Of a stretch of 11,381 bases of DNA, positions 1-6,784 are shown piece after piece. The translations under genes and the position numbers were made by a program. The stretch comes from Candidatus Shapirobacteria bacterium (lineage in GTDB: Bacteria; Patescibacteriota; Microgenomatia; UBA12405). Location of the stretch: the NCBI GenBank assembly GCA_009885205.1, contig VFLE01000115.1, positions 1 to 11,381 on the forward strand, written 5' to 3'. The notes under the pieces were generated by a model that saw only the letters and a program-made list of their open reading frames with translations, did not search any database and was not told the DNA's origin. Every line of letters starts with the position of its first letter. Within the stretch, counting starts at the first letter, position 1.

Positions 1-204
1 GACTTAACCCAGGACTTAACCCAGGACTTAACCCAGGACTTAAACCAGGACTTAAACCAGGACTTAAACCAGGACTTAAACCCGGACTTAAACCAGGACT
101 TAAACCAGGGCCTAAGGCAGGACTTAATCGAGGACTTAAACCAGGGCCTAAACCAGGACTTAATCCCGGTCTTAATCCAGGATTTAAACCAGAACCTAAA
201 CCAA
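1..204. repeat. 12-bp tandem repeat array encoding GLSP units
   Basis: There are seventeen consecutive 12-base units with plus-strand consensus GACTTAAACCAG. They read on the minus strand as GGT TTA AGT CCT (Gly-Leu-Ser-Pro). Units at 1-108 are almost identical; the only differences are a CCC/ACC swap and one CCG. Units at 109-204, next to the unique part of the gene, are degenerate. The array continues past the left edge. The gradient suggests recent expansion or homogenisation away from the unique domain. The period is a multiple of three, so copy-number change keeps the frame. Confidence 0.95.
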
Positions 205-940
205 CGGATACGTTATTTTTTTTTTTCAAATTCTCTTTTTCTTTTTCTTTTGATCCAGCTAAATTGGATTTTGTAGGTTTTAGTGCAGCGGAATATGCAG
301 AATTTTGGGAACGTTTCACGCTTTCTGGCAGATCGGGCGTTTCTGATAATTTAGTTTCGCCCGTTTTTTGCCATAATTCAAAAGACGTCTTTTTGTTTAA
401 CGTTTTGCCGTTGAATTTTATTTTATTTTCTATATCGTTTATTTTGTCTAAATTGTAAGCACTCAAATAAACATACTCGCTGGAAGGCGAAGACGTATCT
501 AATATGGCAACGTATTTTGGTAAATTCGATCCGTTTAATGATGAATAGATAGAAGAAATCATATCTACATGCGAGCCACTAATAAAACCAACACTGTTTT
601 CCGCAAGAGTTATGTCGTCTTGTGATTCAGTAAGCAATACCGCCAAAGAAGGAAGATATCCTAAAAAAGTATACGAAATACTTGGCTCTTCTTGATCTTT
701 GCAATAAGCGCTGTTTGCGGCAGACGCGCAATTATCTTTTACAATACAATGTCGTAGAGGGCTACTTCCTGGTTTTTCCGAAGTATTTTTACTAGTAGAA
801 TCATAGGTAGCCGTATTAAATTGGCATTCATTATTAGTAACGGGGGTATTAATTCCTTCAAAGAGAGGCGGCGTTTTATACATTGCAAAATATAGAATCA
901 CTAAAATACACGCAATAAATACCAAGGGTAAAAATTTCAT
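1..940 (-). CDS. Membrane-anchored protein with C-terminal GLSP tetrapeptide repeats (partial, 3' end outside window)
   Basis: The frame is open from an ATG at 940 down to base 1, giving 313 codons with no stop, so the C-terminus lies outside the window. Residues 4-19 are a hydrophobic stretch (FLPLVFIACILVILYF), which suggests an N-terminal signal anchor. Residues 20-225 are a unique region with four cysteines outside the membrane segment (39, 65, 71, 80), as in a disulfide-bonded ectodomain. A Lys/Glu-rich linker follows (about 230-243, KEKEKEN then a lysine run). From residue 247 to the edge the protein is a near-perfect tetrapeptide repeat, Gly-Leu-Ser-Pro, with variants GLNP, GLRP, GLGP, RLSP and ALGP. 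I do not recognise the family. The design (anchor, small domain, charged linker, Pro/Gly repeat) suggests an elongated surface or virion protein; that is inference. It diverges from RNase HII across an 80-base gap. Confidence 0.8.
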   Translation of the reverse strand, partial: MKFLPLVFIACILVILYFAMYKTPPLFEGINTPVTNNECQFNTATYDSTSKNTSEKPGSSPLRHCIVKDNCASAANSAYCKDQEEPSISYTFLGYLPSLAVLLTESQDDITLAENSVGFISGSHVDMISSIYSSLNGSNLPKYVAILDTSSPSSEYVYLSAYNLDKINDIENKIKFNGKTLNKKTSFELWQKTGETKLSETPDLPESVKRSQNSAYSAALKPTKSNLAGSKEKEKENLKKKNNVSVGLGSGLNPGLRPGLSPGLGPGLSPRLSPALGPGLSPGLSPGLSPGLSPGLSPGLSPGLSPGLSPGLS

Positions 941-975
941 ATGAATAGTAAAAAGTATATAATAAACAAATAAAT

Positions 976-984
976 AAAAATTGA
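976..984 (+). promoter_or_regulatory. Early promoter motif AAAAATTGA upstream of RNase HII
   Basis: The sequence AAAAATTGA contains the AAAATTGA octamer known as the Mimivirus early promoter element. It ends 36 bases before the ATG at 1021, but only 12 bases before the in-frame ATG at 997. The same octamer lies 40 bases before the helicase start on the other strand, so the spacing favours 1021 as the true start. The early timing is inferred from the motif. Confidence 0.7.
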
Positions 985-1020
985 TGGGAATTTTATTTGT
1001 TTCGATTATGGAAATATCAC

Positions 1021-1749
1021 ATGTCAAAAACCGTCTTGTCTACATCTTACGATTCGACAAATAACCGATTCGAAATCGGCATTGATGAAGCGGGTAGAGG
1101 CCCCCTTTTTGGACGTCTTTATGTCGCCGCAGTGGTTTTACCTAAAGAGGGATATCGCCATGAGGACATGAAAGATTCCAAGAAATTTTCATCCAAAACA
1201 AAAATACAAAAAGTAGCGGAATATATTAAAACCGATGCTTTAGCATGGTCCATTAAATATGTAGAAGCCTCGGTCATTGACGAAATAAATATTCGACAAT
1301 CTGTATTTCGCGGAATGCATGAATGTATTCGTGATATTCTATCTAAATTGTCCGCGATCGAAACAGGATCGGAACCAAAAGAACCCATTTATCAAAATGA
1401 CTATATGCTTTTGATAGACGGAAACGACTTCAAGCCATTTACTCAGTATAATGAAACGACAGAAGAGATTACGTCGCTCCCATTCGAGACCATTGAAGGT
1501 GGCGACAATAAATTCACTGCGATTGCAGCGGCCTCCATTTTGGCCAAAGTCGAGCACGACAAATATATATCCGATTTATGTGCCGAATATCCTTATTTAA
1601 TAACGAATTATGCTCTTGATCGTAACATGGGATATGGTACAAAGTTGCATATCGAAGGTATAAAAGAACATGGAATTACAGAATGGCATAGAAAAACATT
1701 TGCGCCTTGCAAATTGTCAGGTGCATCCATTAAGCAGCCCCTCCCTTAA
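1021..1749 (+). CDS. rnhB: Ribonuclease HII
   Basis: This protein (242 aa from the ATG at 1021) cleaves the RNA strand of RNA-DNA hybrids and nicks at ribonucleotides in DNA, serving replication and repair. The signature GIDEAGRGPLFG near the N-terminus gives the first two catalytic acids, Asp22 and Glu23. The third is Asp133 (LLIDGND) and the fourth is Asp180 in the SILAKVEHD motif. The late conserved block GYGTKLH...HRKTFAPC is also present, so the enzyme looks complete and active. The length is slightly above bacterial RNase HII, mostly because of inserts around residues 110-155. An upstream in-frame ATG at 997 would add eight residues. I prefer 1021 because family similarity begins later and the early promoter motif would sit too close to 997. 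The TAA at 1747-1749 directly abuts the stop of the opposite-strand gene. Confidence 0.93.
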   Translation: MSKTVLSTSYDSTNNRFEIGIDEAGRGPLFGRLYVAAVVLPKEGYRHEDMKDSKKFSSKTKIQKVAEYIKTDALAWSIKYVEASVIDEINIRQSVFRGMHECIRDILSKLSAIETGSEPKEPIYQNDYMLLIDGNDFKPFTQYNETTEEITSLPFETIEGGDNKFTAIAAASILAKVEHDKYISDLCAEYPYLITNYALDRNMGYGTKLHIEGIKEHGITEWHRKTFAPCKLSGASIKQPLP

Positions 1750-2004
1750 TTATTCATCTAGCAATATTAACGCCATCGCTGCGTAGTTATGTAAATCTAT
1801 AAGTGTATCACGAATACTCTCGTCATTTATCAAATTTGCTCCGTTTTTTGTTATAGACGTTGAGCGTTGTAATTTGTCTTCTATTCGCATTAAAACGCCG
1901 ATGACTCCGTATTTGGCAAATGCGTCGCCATAGTCTATATTTTTTTTGGTAAATAATTCTAACGCTTCGGATTGAATTTTTTTCATTTGTTCTACTCTGT
2001 CCAT
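1750..2004 (-). CDS. Nmad1/DUF1599-like small protein (possible nucleotide-metabolism enzyme)
   Basis: This 84-residue protein has conserved blocks in the order I associate with the DUF1599 family, also called nucleotide modification associated domain 1. They are KKNIDYGDA (20-28), RIEDKLQR (40-47) and a C-terminal DES..DTLIDLHNYAAMAL (61-79). The Asp/Glu-rich helical pattern recalls all-alpha NTP pyrophosphohydrolases of the MazG type, where acidic residues bind magnesium. In phages and viruses this family is linked by context to modified nucleotides or nucleotide pools, but its exact reaction is not known to me. The length fits a single complete domain. The stop codon lies immediately next to the RNase HII stop with no spacer. 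The start follows the glycosyltransferase gene on the same strand by 50 bases that contain a hairpin. Confidence 0.8.
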   Translation of the reverse strand: MDRVEQMKKIQSEALELFTKKNIDYGDAFAKYGVIGVLMRIEDKLQRSTSITKNGANLINDESIRDTLIDLHNYAAMALILLDE

Positions 2005-2014
2005 TGTTAATAAA

Positions 2015-2040
2015 TAATATAAAATATTGTGTTTATATTA
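2015..2040. terminator. Hairpin between glycosyltransferase stop and Nmad1 start
   Basis: Perfect 9-base arms, TAATATAAA (2015-2023) and TTTATATTA (2032-2040), enclose an 8-base loop. The hairpin lies in the 50-base gap after the minus-strand glycosyltransferase gene. In Mimivirus, transcripts end and are polyadenylated at such AT-rich hairpins (the hairpin rule), so this is a candidate 3'-end signal. The function is inferred from position. Confidence 0.5.
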
Positions 2041-2054
2041 GTTATTTTTTACCC

Positions 2055-4184
2055 TTACATAATAAAATCCAGTGCATTTCTCGGAATACTAATATATTTT
2101 GTGCATTTATCCAATACGCTATATCCAATGAGAAACTCGTTATTCACTAAAGCAAAACCCAATGTATACTCAACCTTTTCCTTTTCAAATGTAAATAGAT
2201 TTGTATATTTTTTCAGTTGGAATGTATTCTTGTCCAAGACGACAAATAAATGATAATAATATCGGCGATCCTCATAACTTACGACATGACAAATAAACCA
2301 TATCTCATCATCAATAATAACGCCGTTTGTCGACCCACGCAAATGTTTGAAAAAATAGGGAGTTGTTATTTCATGAGTTTTTTCAAAACAACTATCATTT
2401 TCAACTAGGTCACCGATGGTAAGAGGATACCAACCATAGATCATTTTTTTCTTTGAAATGGCTTTTTCTAAGCCTTCGGCTTGAAAAAATACCCAATTCT
2501 TTTCTATCTCCCTTTGCCCCTCCATCTTAATAAAGGTGGCCGAATCAGGCGTTTTTCCCGTAAACGTATCGACTATACCCGTTTCAATTACCATGTTTCC
2601 ATATCCCAATCCTCGGTTTGCGTTATAAAAAACCGATCCATCGTATATATTTTGGTAGTTTCCTTCTGAGCATAATGTAAACAAACGCACATCTTCTAGC
2701 CCTATGTACCGATTGTCATATGATTTATCATACGCCATTAAAACTTCATTTGTTTTTTCCCACGCGCCGGTGTCCGTTTTCTCCAAGGTGGCCAGGACAT
2801 TTTTCGTCTCGATATGTTCGCCATTAATGTATTCCCCCGCGTCGCCCACACGATAATTTACATAACGTACATTCACCAAAATCTCGCTTTCGCTTATTTT
2901 TAAAACAGATGGACTACTCGACACAAACTCAGGGAAACAGTTTTTCAGCAAGACTTTCCCAATATCCTTGGCGGCCTCTATAAAAGAATTATTCGATTGC
3001 GTTGCCAACGAAAGAATTTGCGTTGAATAAAACTTGTAATTTGACACTACATTTTTGAATACGTTTTCATCCAAATAAGGATATTTTAAAACATTCATCG
3101 AAATCCTCGCCAAATCAAAATTGTCTGTATTGCAATAATAACCCAGGATTGACATCTCATAATCTATCTTGTAATCATAAATATCCTTTTGCATAAACAA
3201 ATAATCCACATTTCGCGCCTTTTTCAATTCATTCCTGGCCAGAACATAAAACGGATAAGCCAGACGGTTTTTCCCAGCACATCGATAATAGGTAATAATT
3301 TCATACAAGTTTTCAATGCGATCGGGGAAAAATTGATACGCATCCATCCAAGCGTGGATCGCTTTTCCCATATCGCCCTTCAATTTATAACATATTCCGA
3401 TGTTAAAATAACTATACCATACCTCCTCATGCCAACCGCCAATCTCGATGCGTTTTTTATACGTTTCTATCGCATTGTCATAATCACCACTGTCTTTGTA
3501 AGAATTTGCCAAATAAAAATGATAGCGATCGTTATTTGGATCTGTTTCCAATCCTTTTTTCAAAAGGGAAATGTCGCGTATATATTTATCAGCCTTGGAA
3601 CCACCATCACCAATATCTTTGATAAAAATATCGGATTTTTCGAGTTGCCCATAAATCGTATTTGGTGGTGTATTCACATATTCATGTGTAACGCCCCAAT
3701 AAGAAATGCCGAAATTATTGCGCACCACACGCGTATTTTTGTAAAAAAACTGTTCCGTCCCTTGGAAAATATAATGGGCATCAGCCTTCATCAATTTACG
3801 TTTGAATTCGTCTTTGGTTAGTTCCGGATTTACCCAAAACACCATATCTGCGTCTAATAATAAAACGTAATCCGCCTTTTTCATTCCGTCACATGCTTTT
3901 AATGCAAATGTTCGATTATATCCAAAGTCGCGAAAAGGTTCTTTTATTATTTTCCCCGGAATACCACGTTCTTTGAAAAAAGTTTGAATTAATTTGATCG
4001 TATCATCGGTGCTTCCTGTATCACAAATGCAATAAGAATCGATCCAAGGAGCGGCGGAAGTTAAAATACGCTGAATAATCCGACTCTCATTTTTCACAAT
4101 CATGTTCAGACACAGTGTTGGAACAGTATTGCCTCCCACATATCCGATTTCCCATGAATCGTTTTCCTTTTTGATAGGATTCAT
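2055..4184 (-). CDS. Glycosyltransferase: GT2 domain, TPR-like repeats and C-terminal propeller-like domain
   Basis: This 709-residue protein starts with a GT-A fold family 2 domain (about 22-190). It shows LCLNMIVKNE (24-33), the nucleotide-binding DTGSTDDT (55-62), FGYNRTFAL (87-95), the metal-binding DAD (111-113) in a VLLLDAD strand, and WGVTHEY (163-169), which is common in GT2-TPR proteins. TPR-like helices follow at about 217-290 (YHFYLANSYKDSGDYDNAIE, then FNIGICYKLKGDMGKAI) and helical sequence continues to about 420. Residues about 430-700 look like a beta-propeller related to GH130/GH43-type folds, with NVRYVNY (438-444), GLEDVRLF (495-502), KNWVFF (562-567), LRGSTNG (615-621) and a Tyr-rich HVV...RYYYHLFVVLD. 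It probably transfers a sugar from a nucleotide donor. The substrate and any activity of the C-terminal domain are unknown. There is no signal peptide. It diverges from the gene at 4260 over 75 AT-rich bases. Confidence 0.85.
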   Translation of the reverse strand: MNPIKKENDSWEIGYVGGNTVPTLCLNMIVKNESRIIQRILTSAAPWIDSYCICDTGSTDDTIKLIQTFFKERGIPGKIIKEPFRDFGYNRTFALKACDGMKKADYVLLLDADMVFWVNPELTKDEFKRKLMKADAHYIFQGTEQFFYKNTRVVRNNFGISYWGVTHEYVNTPPNTIYGQLEKSDIFIKDIGDGGSKADKYIRDISLLKKGLETDPNNDRYHFYLANSYKDSGDYDNAIETYKKRIEIGGWHEEVWYSYFNIGICYKLKGDMGKAIHAWMDAYQFFPDRIENLYEIITYYRCAGKNRLAYPFYVLARNELKKARNVDYLFMQKDIYDYKIDYEMSILGYYCNTDNFDLARISMNVLKYPYLDENVFKNVVSNYKFYSTQILSLATQSNNSFIEAAKDIGKVLLKNCFPEFVSSSPSVLKISESEILVNVRYVNYRVGDAGEYINGEHIETKNVLATLEKTDTGAWEKTNEVLMAYDKSYDNRYIGLEDVRLFTLCSEGNYQNIYDGSVFYNANRGLGYGNMVIETGIVDTFTGKTPDSATFIKMEGQREIEKNWVFFQAEGLEKAISKKKMIYGWYPLTIGDLVENDSCFEKTHEITTPYFFKHLRGSTNGVIIDDEIWFICHVVSYEDRRYYYHLFVVLDKNTFQLKKYTNLFTFEKEKVEYTLGFALVNNEFLIGYSVLDKCTKYISIPRNALDFIM

Positions 4185-4220
4185 CAGCGGTTTTGGGTTT
4201 ATTGTATGTTTAATAAAAGT

Positions 4221-4242
4221 TTTATATATTTTTATATATAAA
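4221..4242. promoter_or_regulatory. AT-only inverted repeat in a divergent promoter gap
   Basis: The arms TTTATATAT (4221-4229) and ATATATAAA (4234-4242) pair perfectly around a TTTT loop. The repeat sits in the middle of the 75-base gap between the glycosyltransferase (minus, from 4184) and the conserved small protein (plus, from 4260). Both genes must be transcribed from this gap. No AAAATTGA early motif is visible here, so late or intermediate expression is possible. The role is inferred. Confidence 0.4.
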
Positions 4243-4259
4243 CAATATATATCAATATT

Positions 4260-4724
4260 ATGTCATTTACCAGATTTCACGATGATCCAAATAGAATAAG
4301 AAAACAAGTCCAAGAATCGAGCTTCGCTGGAAGATATTATTTAGATGTTCCTGGACCTGGTATTAATTTGCCTTTTTTAGAAGATCCTCATATGCGTCTG
4401 CAAAGGTGGGGTGCAAATTTGCAGACAAATACGGTTGGCATTGAGAATGATTTATTCAGTTTAGGACGAAAAATGGAACGATATCCCGAAGAATATACAA
4501 AATTTAAAGCGGCCAGTTCGACTCTTTCGTTTCCTTCGTCGAATCCTACTGTAGAAGAATCTAGGGCGTCTCATCCGGCTTGGACATATAGGGATTTGGA
4601 ACATCCCCGATGGGAAGAACCTTGGATCAATCCACAGGCAAATGTGGAAAAAAAATTCCATGATAATATTCAGACACGTATTTTAGAAAAGGATTATTAT
4701 AAGGGGAACCTTGGTTCCCCTTAG
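4260..4724 (+). CDS. Conserved small giant-virus protein (MSFTRFHDDP type), unknown function
   Basis: This 154-residue soluble protein has no signal or membrane segment. It begins MSFTRFHDDPNRI and contains LDVPGPG (28-34), LEDPHMRLQRWGANLQTNT (40-58) and ASHPAWTYRDLE (104-115). It ends with TRILEKDYY followed by seven extra residues. From memory, proteins with this N-terminus, the RLQxWGANL block and a terminal RILEKDY are common in mesomimivirus and metagenomic giant-virus genomes, but I know no assigned function. The AT-rich AATATA element before the start and the neighbouring membrane protein suggest a late virion or assembly role; that is inference. The last seven codons (KGNLGSP) and the first base of the stop are formed by a perfect hairpin at 4701-4722, so the protein's original end was probably residue 147. 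Confidence 0.75.
   Translation: MSFTRFHDDPNRIRKQVQESSFAGRYYLDVPGPGINLPFLEDPHMRLQRWGANLQTNTVGIENDLFSLGRKMERYPEEYTKFKAASSTLSFPSSNPTVEESRASHPAWTYRDLEHPRWEEPWINPQANVEKKFHDNIQTRILEKDYYKGNLGSP
4701..4722. repeat. GC-rich perfect hairpin overlapping the 3' end of the 4260 gene
   Basis: AAGGGGAACC (4701-4710) pairs with GGTTCCCCTT (4713-4722) across two bases, forming a near-continuous palindrome. A further copy of one arm, AAGGGGAA, lies at 4737-4744 and could pair with TTCCCCTT (4715-4722) in an alternative hairpin. The element is GC-rich compared with the AT-only hairpins elsewhere in the window. It could be a transcript-end signal or a small mobile palindromic element. Confidence 0.75.
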
Positions 4725-4841
4725 ACCCCTCCTTTTAAGGGGAAATTTATATATTGTATTGCAATCAAAAAAACGACAATATTTTACTGAATTAAACATC
4801 ATTCCCCATACTTTGCCGTCAATATATTTTCTTTATTTTAC

Positions 4842-4861
4842 ACCCTTGAATATTCAAGGGT
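4842..4861. terminator. 20-base perfect palindrome, candidate transcript-end hairpin
   Basis: ACCCTTGAAT (4842-4851) is followed directly by its reverse complement ATTCAAGGGT (4852-4861). The left part, with two more bases (ACACCCTTGAA, 4840-4850), recurs exactly at 6749-6759 just after the next gene's stop. Both copies lie downstream of a plus-strand gene, so a 3'-end or dispersed-repeat role is plausible. Confidence 0.5.
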
Positions 4862-4896
4862 ATCTAGGGTCTGAAATTCGCTTCGAGAATTTTGAT

Positions 4897-4913
4897 AACC
4901 TAGGTTCCCCTTA
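4897..4913. repeat. Second copy of the AACCTNGGTTCCCCTTA element
   Basis: This 17-base sequence matches 4707-4723 at 16 of 17 positions (T to A in the centre). Its first ten bases, AACCTAGGTT, are themselves a perfect palindrome. It lies about 30 bases upstream of the start at 4945. The left AAGGGG arm found in the first copy is missing here. Confidence 0.7.
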
Positions 4914-4925
4914 TTATATAATTGT

Positions 4926-4943
4926 ATAGTATAAATATACTAT
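4926..4943. promoter_or_regulatory. AT-rich inverted repeat at the start of the 4945 gene, candidate late promoter
   Basis: ATAGTATA (4926-4933) and TATACTAT (4936-4943) form a near-perfect palindrome ending two bases before the ATG. It contains the AATATA core shared by the plus-strand genes at 4260, 6812 and 7519. The late-promoter role is inferred. Confidence 0.4.
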
Positions 4944-4944
4944 T

Positions 4945-6744
4945 ATGGAAATCGGAATACCTTTAGTTGCATTGGCCGGATTGTTTTTAGTATCTAAACA
5001 AAAAAATGTATCGGAAAATTTCGACAATCAACAGCAATTACCCAACACCAATATACCCGACAAAAATTACCCCGATATGTTTAGAATCGATTCCGTCGAA
5101 TTGGATCATACCGCAGAACTGACACATAACAATAGATACGATGGCGGAGAGGTATATACCGATAAATATTTTAATCCTACGGCCAAAGGTAGCCTTTTTC
5201 AAATGCCGGCAAAGGCAGCAAATAATATGCAATGTTCCGCCGGGGCCGATAAAACATACACCTCATTGACAGGTCAACCAGTTGATTGTGAATATTTTCG
5301 CCATAACAACATGGTCCCTTTTTTTGGCGGAAAATTTCACGCCAATTTTAACGACAGTCCGAATAAATCGGAATTAATCATGGATAATTATTTAGGAGGA
5401 GGATCGCAAACTCTTTCCAAAAAAGAAGTATCACCCCTTTTTAAACCGGATGAGAATGTTCAATGGGCGAACGGAGCCCCCAATAACACCGACTTTTACC
5501 AATCTCGTGTAAATCCAAGCATGCGAATGGCCAATGTAAAGCCATTTTTAGAAGAACGAGTGGCTCCCGGATTAGGTTTAGGATATGGAACGGAGGGATC
5601 GGCGGGATTCAACTCGGGATTATTAGCACGCGAATCCTGGTTACCTAAAACGGTTGACGAATTACGTGTAGATAATCATTTAAAAGCGGGGGGACAAATG
5701 CTTTTGGGACACGAGGGGCCCGCCATCAGTTACGTAACACAATTAGGTGGAATTGGAACAGTGGAAAAAAATAGACCCGAAAAAACATTTGAGACGGGAC
5801 AAGAGCGATATTTAACCACTACCGGCTTGGAAAAAGCGCCCACTATGCGTTCTATACCGGTCGAGCGTTTTGTAAATCGTCCCGATACATCTATCTCTTA
5901 CGTCGGAGGTGGGGCTTCGCATAATCCCAATGCATATGTAGATGGTGAATACATGCCATCAAAGCATATAGATCTAGAATCCTTTCCTTACGGCGCGGCG
6001 AGTTCCGTCGGAAAAGGTGGAGCGACAGAAGCCGATTACGAGAAAAAGGCGAAATTTGCATATCCCAATAATCGTAGCTCGAATAAACAGCCCGATTATT
6101 ATGGTGGGATGGGAGCCACAGTAAGCTCGATGTTTTCCCCGTTGCTTGATGTCCTACGACCTTCACGCAGAGAAAATACGATAGGTACATTACGCCCTTA
6201 TCAAAACCCAAGCACCACCGTTTCATTACCTTATGTTTTTAATCCGGAAGATAGGCCCAATACGACCATTCGCGAAACCACCGAAAATTCAAAATTCCAT
6301 TTGAATATCAATGCGAATCAAAATGGAGGAGGTTATATTGTCACGGAGAATCAGCCAGTAATCAACGAGCGCATGAATCAGTCGGATTTTTATTATGCTG
6401 GAAATTCTAGCGCGAGTTCGAATTCCAGGGAACCGCGCACGTACGACGCCGAATATCGTCAGCGTAATAATAATATTAAATCCTCTACGATTGATGGACG
6501 TTTAGTTCCGGGAAATATGTCTCTTATGAATGGCAATATAAATATGCAAGCAAAACCCAAAGATGCATACATGCAAAATAATCGCGCGGTCAATCCGTCG
6601 ATGCCGGCTCTTCCTCCTTCTGCCAATACTATGGGGAAATTGCAGGGGAAAACGGGGCTGGCACAACAAGATCGCGTTTCTCCCGATATAATGAGCGCGC
6701 TTAAAGGGAATCCTTATGCGCTGAATGTATTGGGAGGGCTTTAG
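4945..6744 (+). CDS. Membrane-anchored conserved giant-virus protein (DUF5899-like), probable virion component
   Basis: This 599-residue protein starts with a short hydrophobic segment, GIPLVALAGLFLVS (4-17), followed by Lys/Asn-rich sequence and NFDN. That fits an N-terminal membrane anchor with the rest of the protein on one side. The remainder is polar, rich in Asn, Gly, Pro and Ser, and low in predicted long helices. It includes MFRIDSVELDHTAELTHNNR (45-64), FNPTAKGSLF (76-85) and VPFFGGKFHANFND (123-136). The N-terminal plan and the VPFFGG block match what I remember of the DUF5899 family of large DNA viruses; this assignment is from memory and not certain. The Asn/Pro-rich low-complexity C-terminus (about 450-599) looks disordered. 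It shows no enzymatic motif. A structural role at the inner virion membrane is inference. The next gene begins 67 bases after its stop. Confidence 0.8.
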   Translation: MEIGIPLVALAGLFLVSKQKNVSENFDNQQQLPNTNIPDKNYPDMFRIDSVELDHTAELTHNNRYDGGEVYTDKYFNPTAKGSLFQMPAKAANNMQCSAGADKTYTSLTGQPVDCEYFRHNNMVPFFGGKFHANFNDSPNKSELIMDNYLGGGSQTLSKKEVSPLFKPDENVQWANGAPNNTDFYQSRVNPSMRMANVKPFLEERVAPGLGLGYGTEGSAGFNSGLLARESWLPKTVDELRVDNHLKAGGQMLLGHEGPAISYVTQLGGIGTVEKNRPEKTFETGQERYLTTTGLEKAPTMRSIPVERFVNRPDTSISYVGGGASHNPNAYVDGEYMPSKHIDLESFPYGAASSVGKGGATEADYEKKAKFAYPNNRSSNKQPDYYGGMGATVSSMFSPLLDVLRPSRRENTIGTLRPYQNPSTTVSLPYVFNPEDRPNTTIRETTENSKFHLNINANQNGGGYIVTENQPVINERMNQSDFYYAGNSSASSNSREPRTYDAEYRQRNNNIKSSTIDGRLVPGNMSLMNGNINMQAKPKDAYMQNNRAVNPSMPALPPSANTMGKLQGKTGLAQQDRVSPDIMSALKGNPYALNVLGGL

Positions 6745-6748
6745 ATAT

Positions 6749-6759
6749 ACACCCTTGAA
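6749..6759 (+). repeat. ACACCCTTGAA motif, repeat of 4840-4850
   Basis: This exact 11-base match to the left half of the palindrome at 4842-4861 begins four bases after the stop codon of the 4945 gene. Here the right half of the palindrome is absent. It could be a dispersed 3'-end element. Confidence 0.5.
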
Positions 6760-6784
6760 GATTTACTACGTTCATCTAATAAAA

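Larger units (their letters stand above)
4725..4944. other. 220-base noncoding gap with palindromes
   Basis: I see no credible gene here. The gap contains an arm repeat AAGGGGAA (4737-4744), an AT-rich stretch, a 20-base perfect palindrome (4842-4861), a second copy of the AACCTNGGTTCCCCTTA element (4897-4913), and an AT-rich inverted repeat against the next start codon. It is the longest gap in the window without coding sequence. A small ORF at 4711-4929 crosses the palindromes and resembles no protein I know. Confidence 0.7.

Noticed and set aside
1..204. CRISPR-like or noncoding satellite array
   Set aside because: The units are 12 bases with no spacers and stay in frame within an open reading frame coding GLSP.
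264..458. Plus-strand ORF of 64 codons
   Set aside because: It lies entirely antisense to the membrane-anchored GLSP protein gene, has no recognisable domain and no promoter-like element.
997..1020. Upstream in-frame ATG as the RNase HII start
   Set aside because: It would add only eight residues unlike the family, and it stands 12 bases from the early motif, against 36-40 for the preferred starts.
3189..3821. Plus-strand ORF of 210 codons
   Set aside because: It is antisense to the glycosyltransferase, and its hydrophobic Ile/Phe-rich composition is the usual shadow of AT-rich coding DNA.
5891..6226. Minus-strand ORF of 111 codons
   Set aside because: It is antisense to the 599-residue membrane protein and resembles no family.
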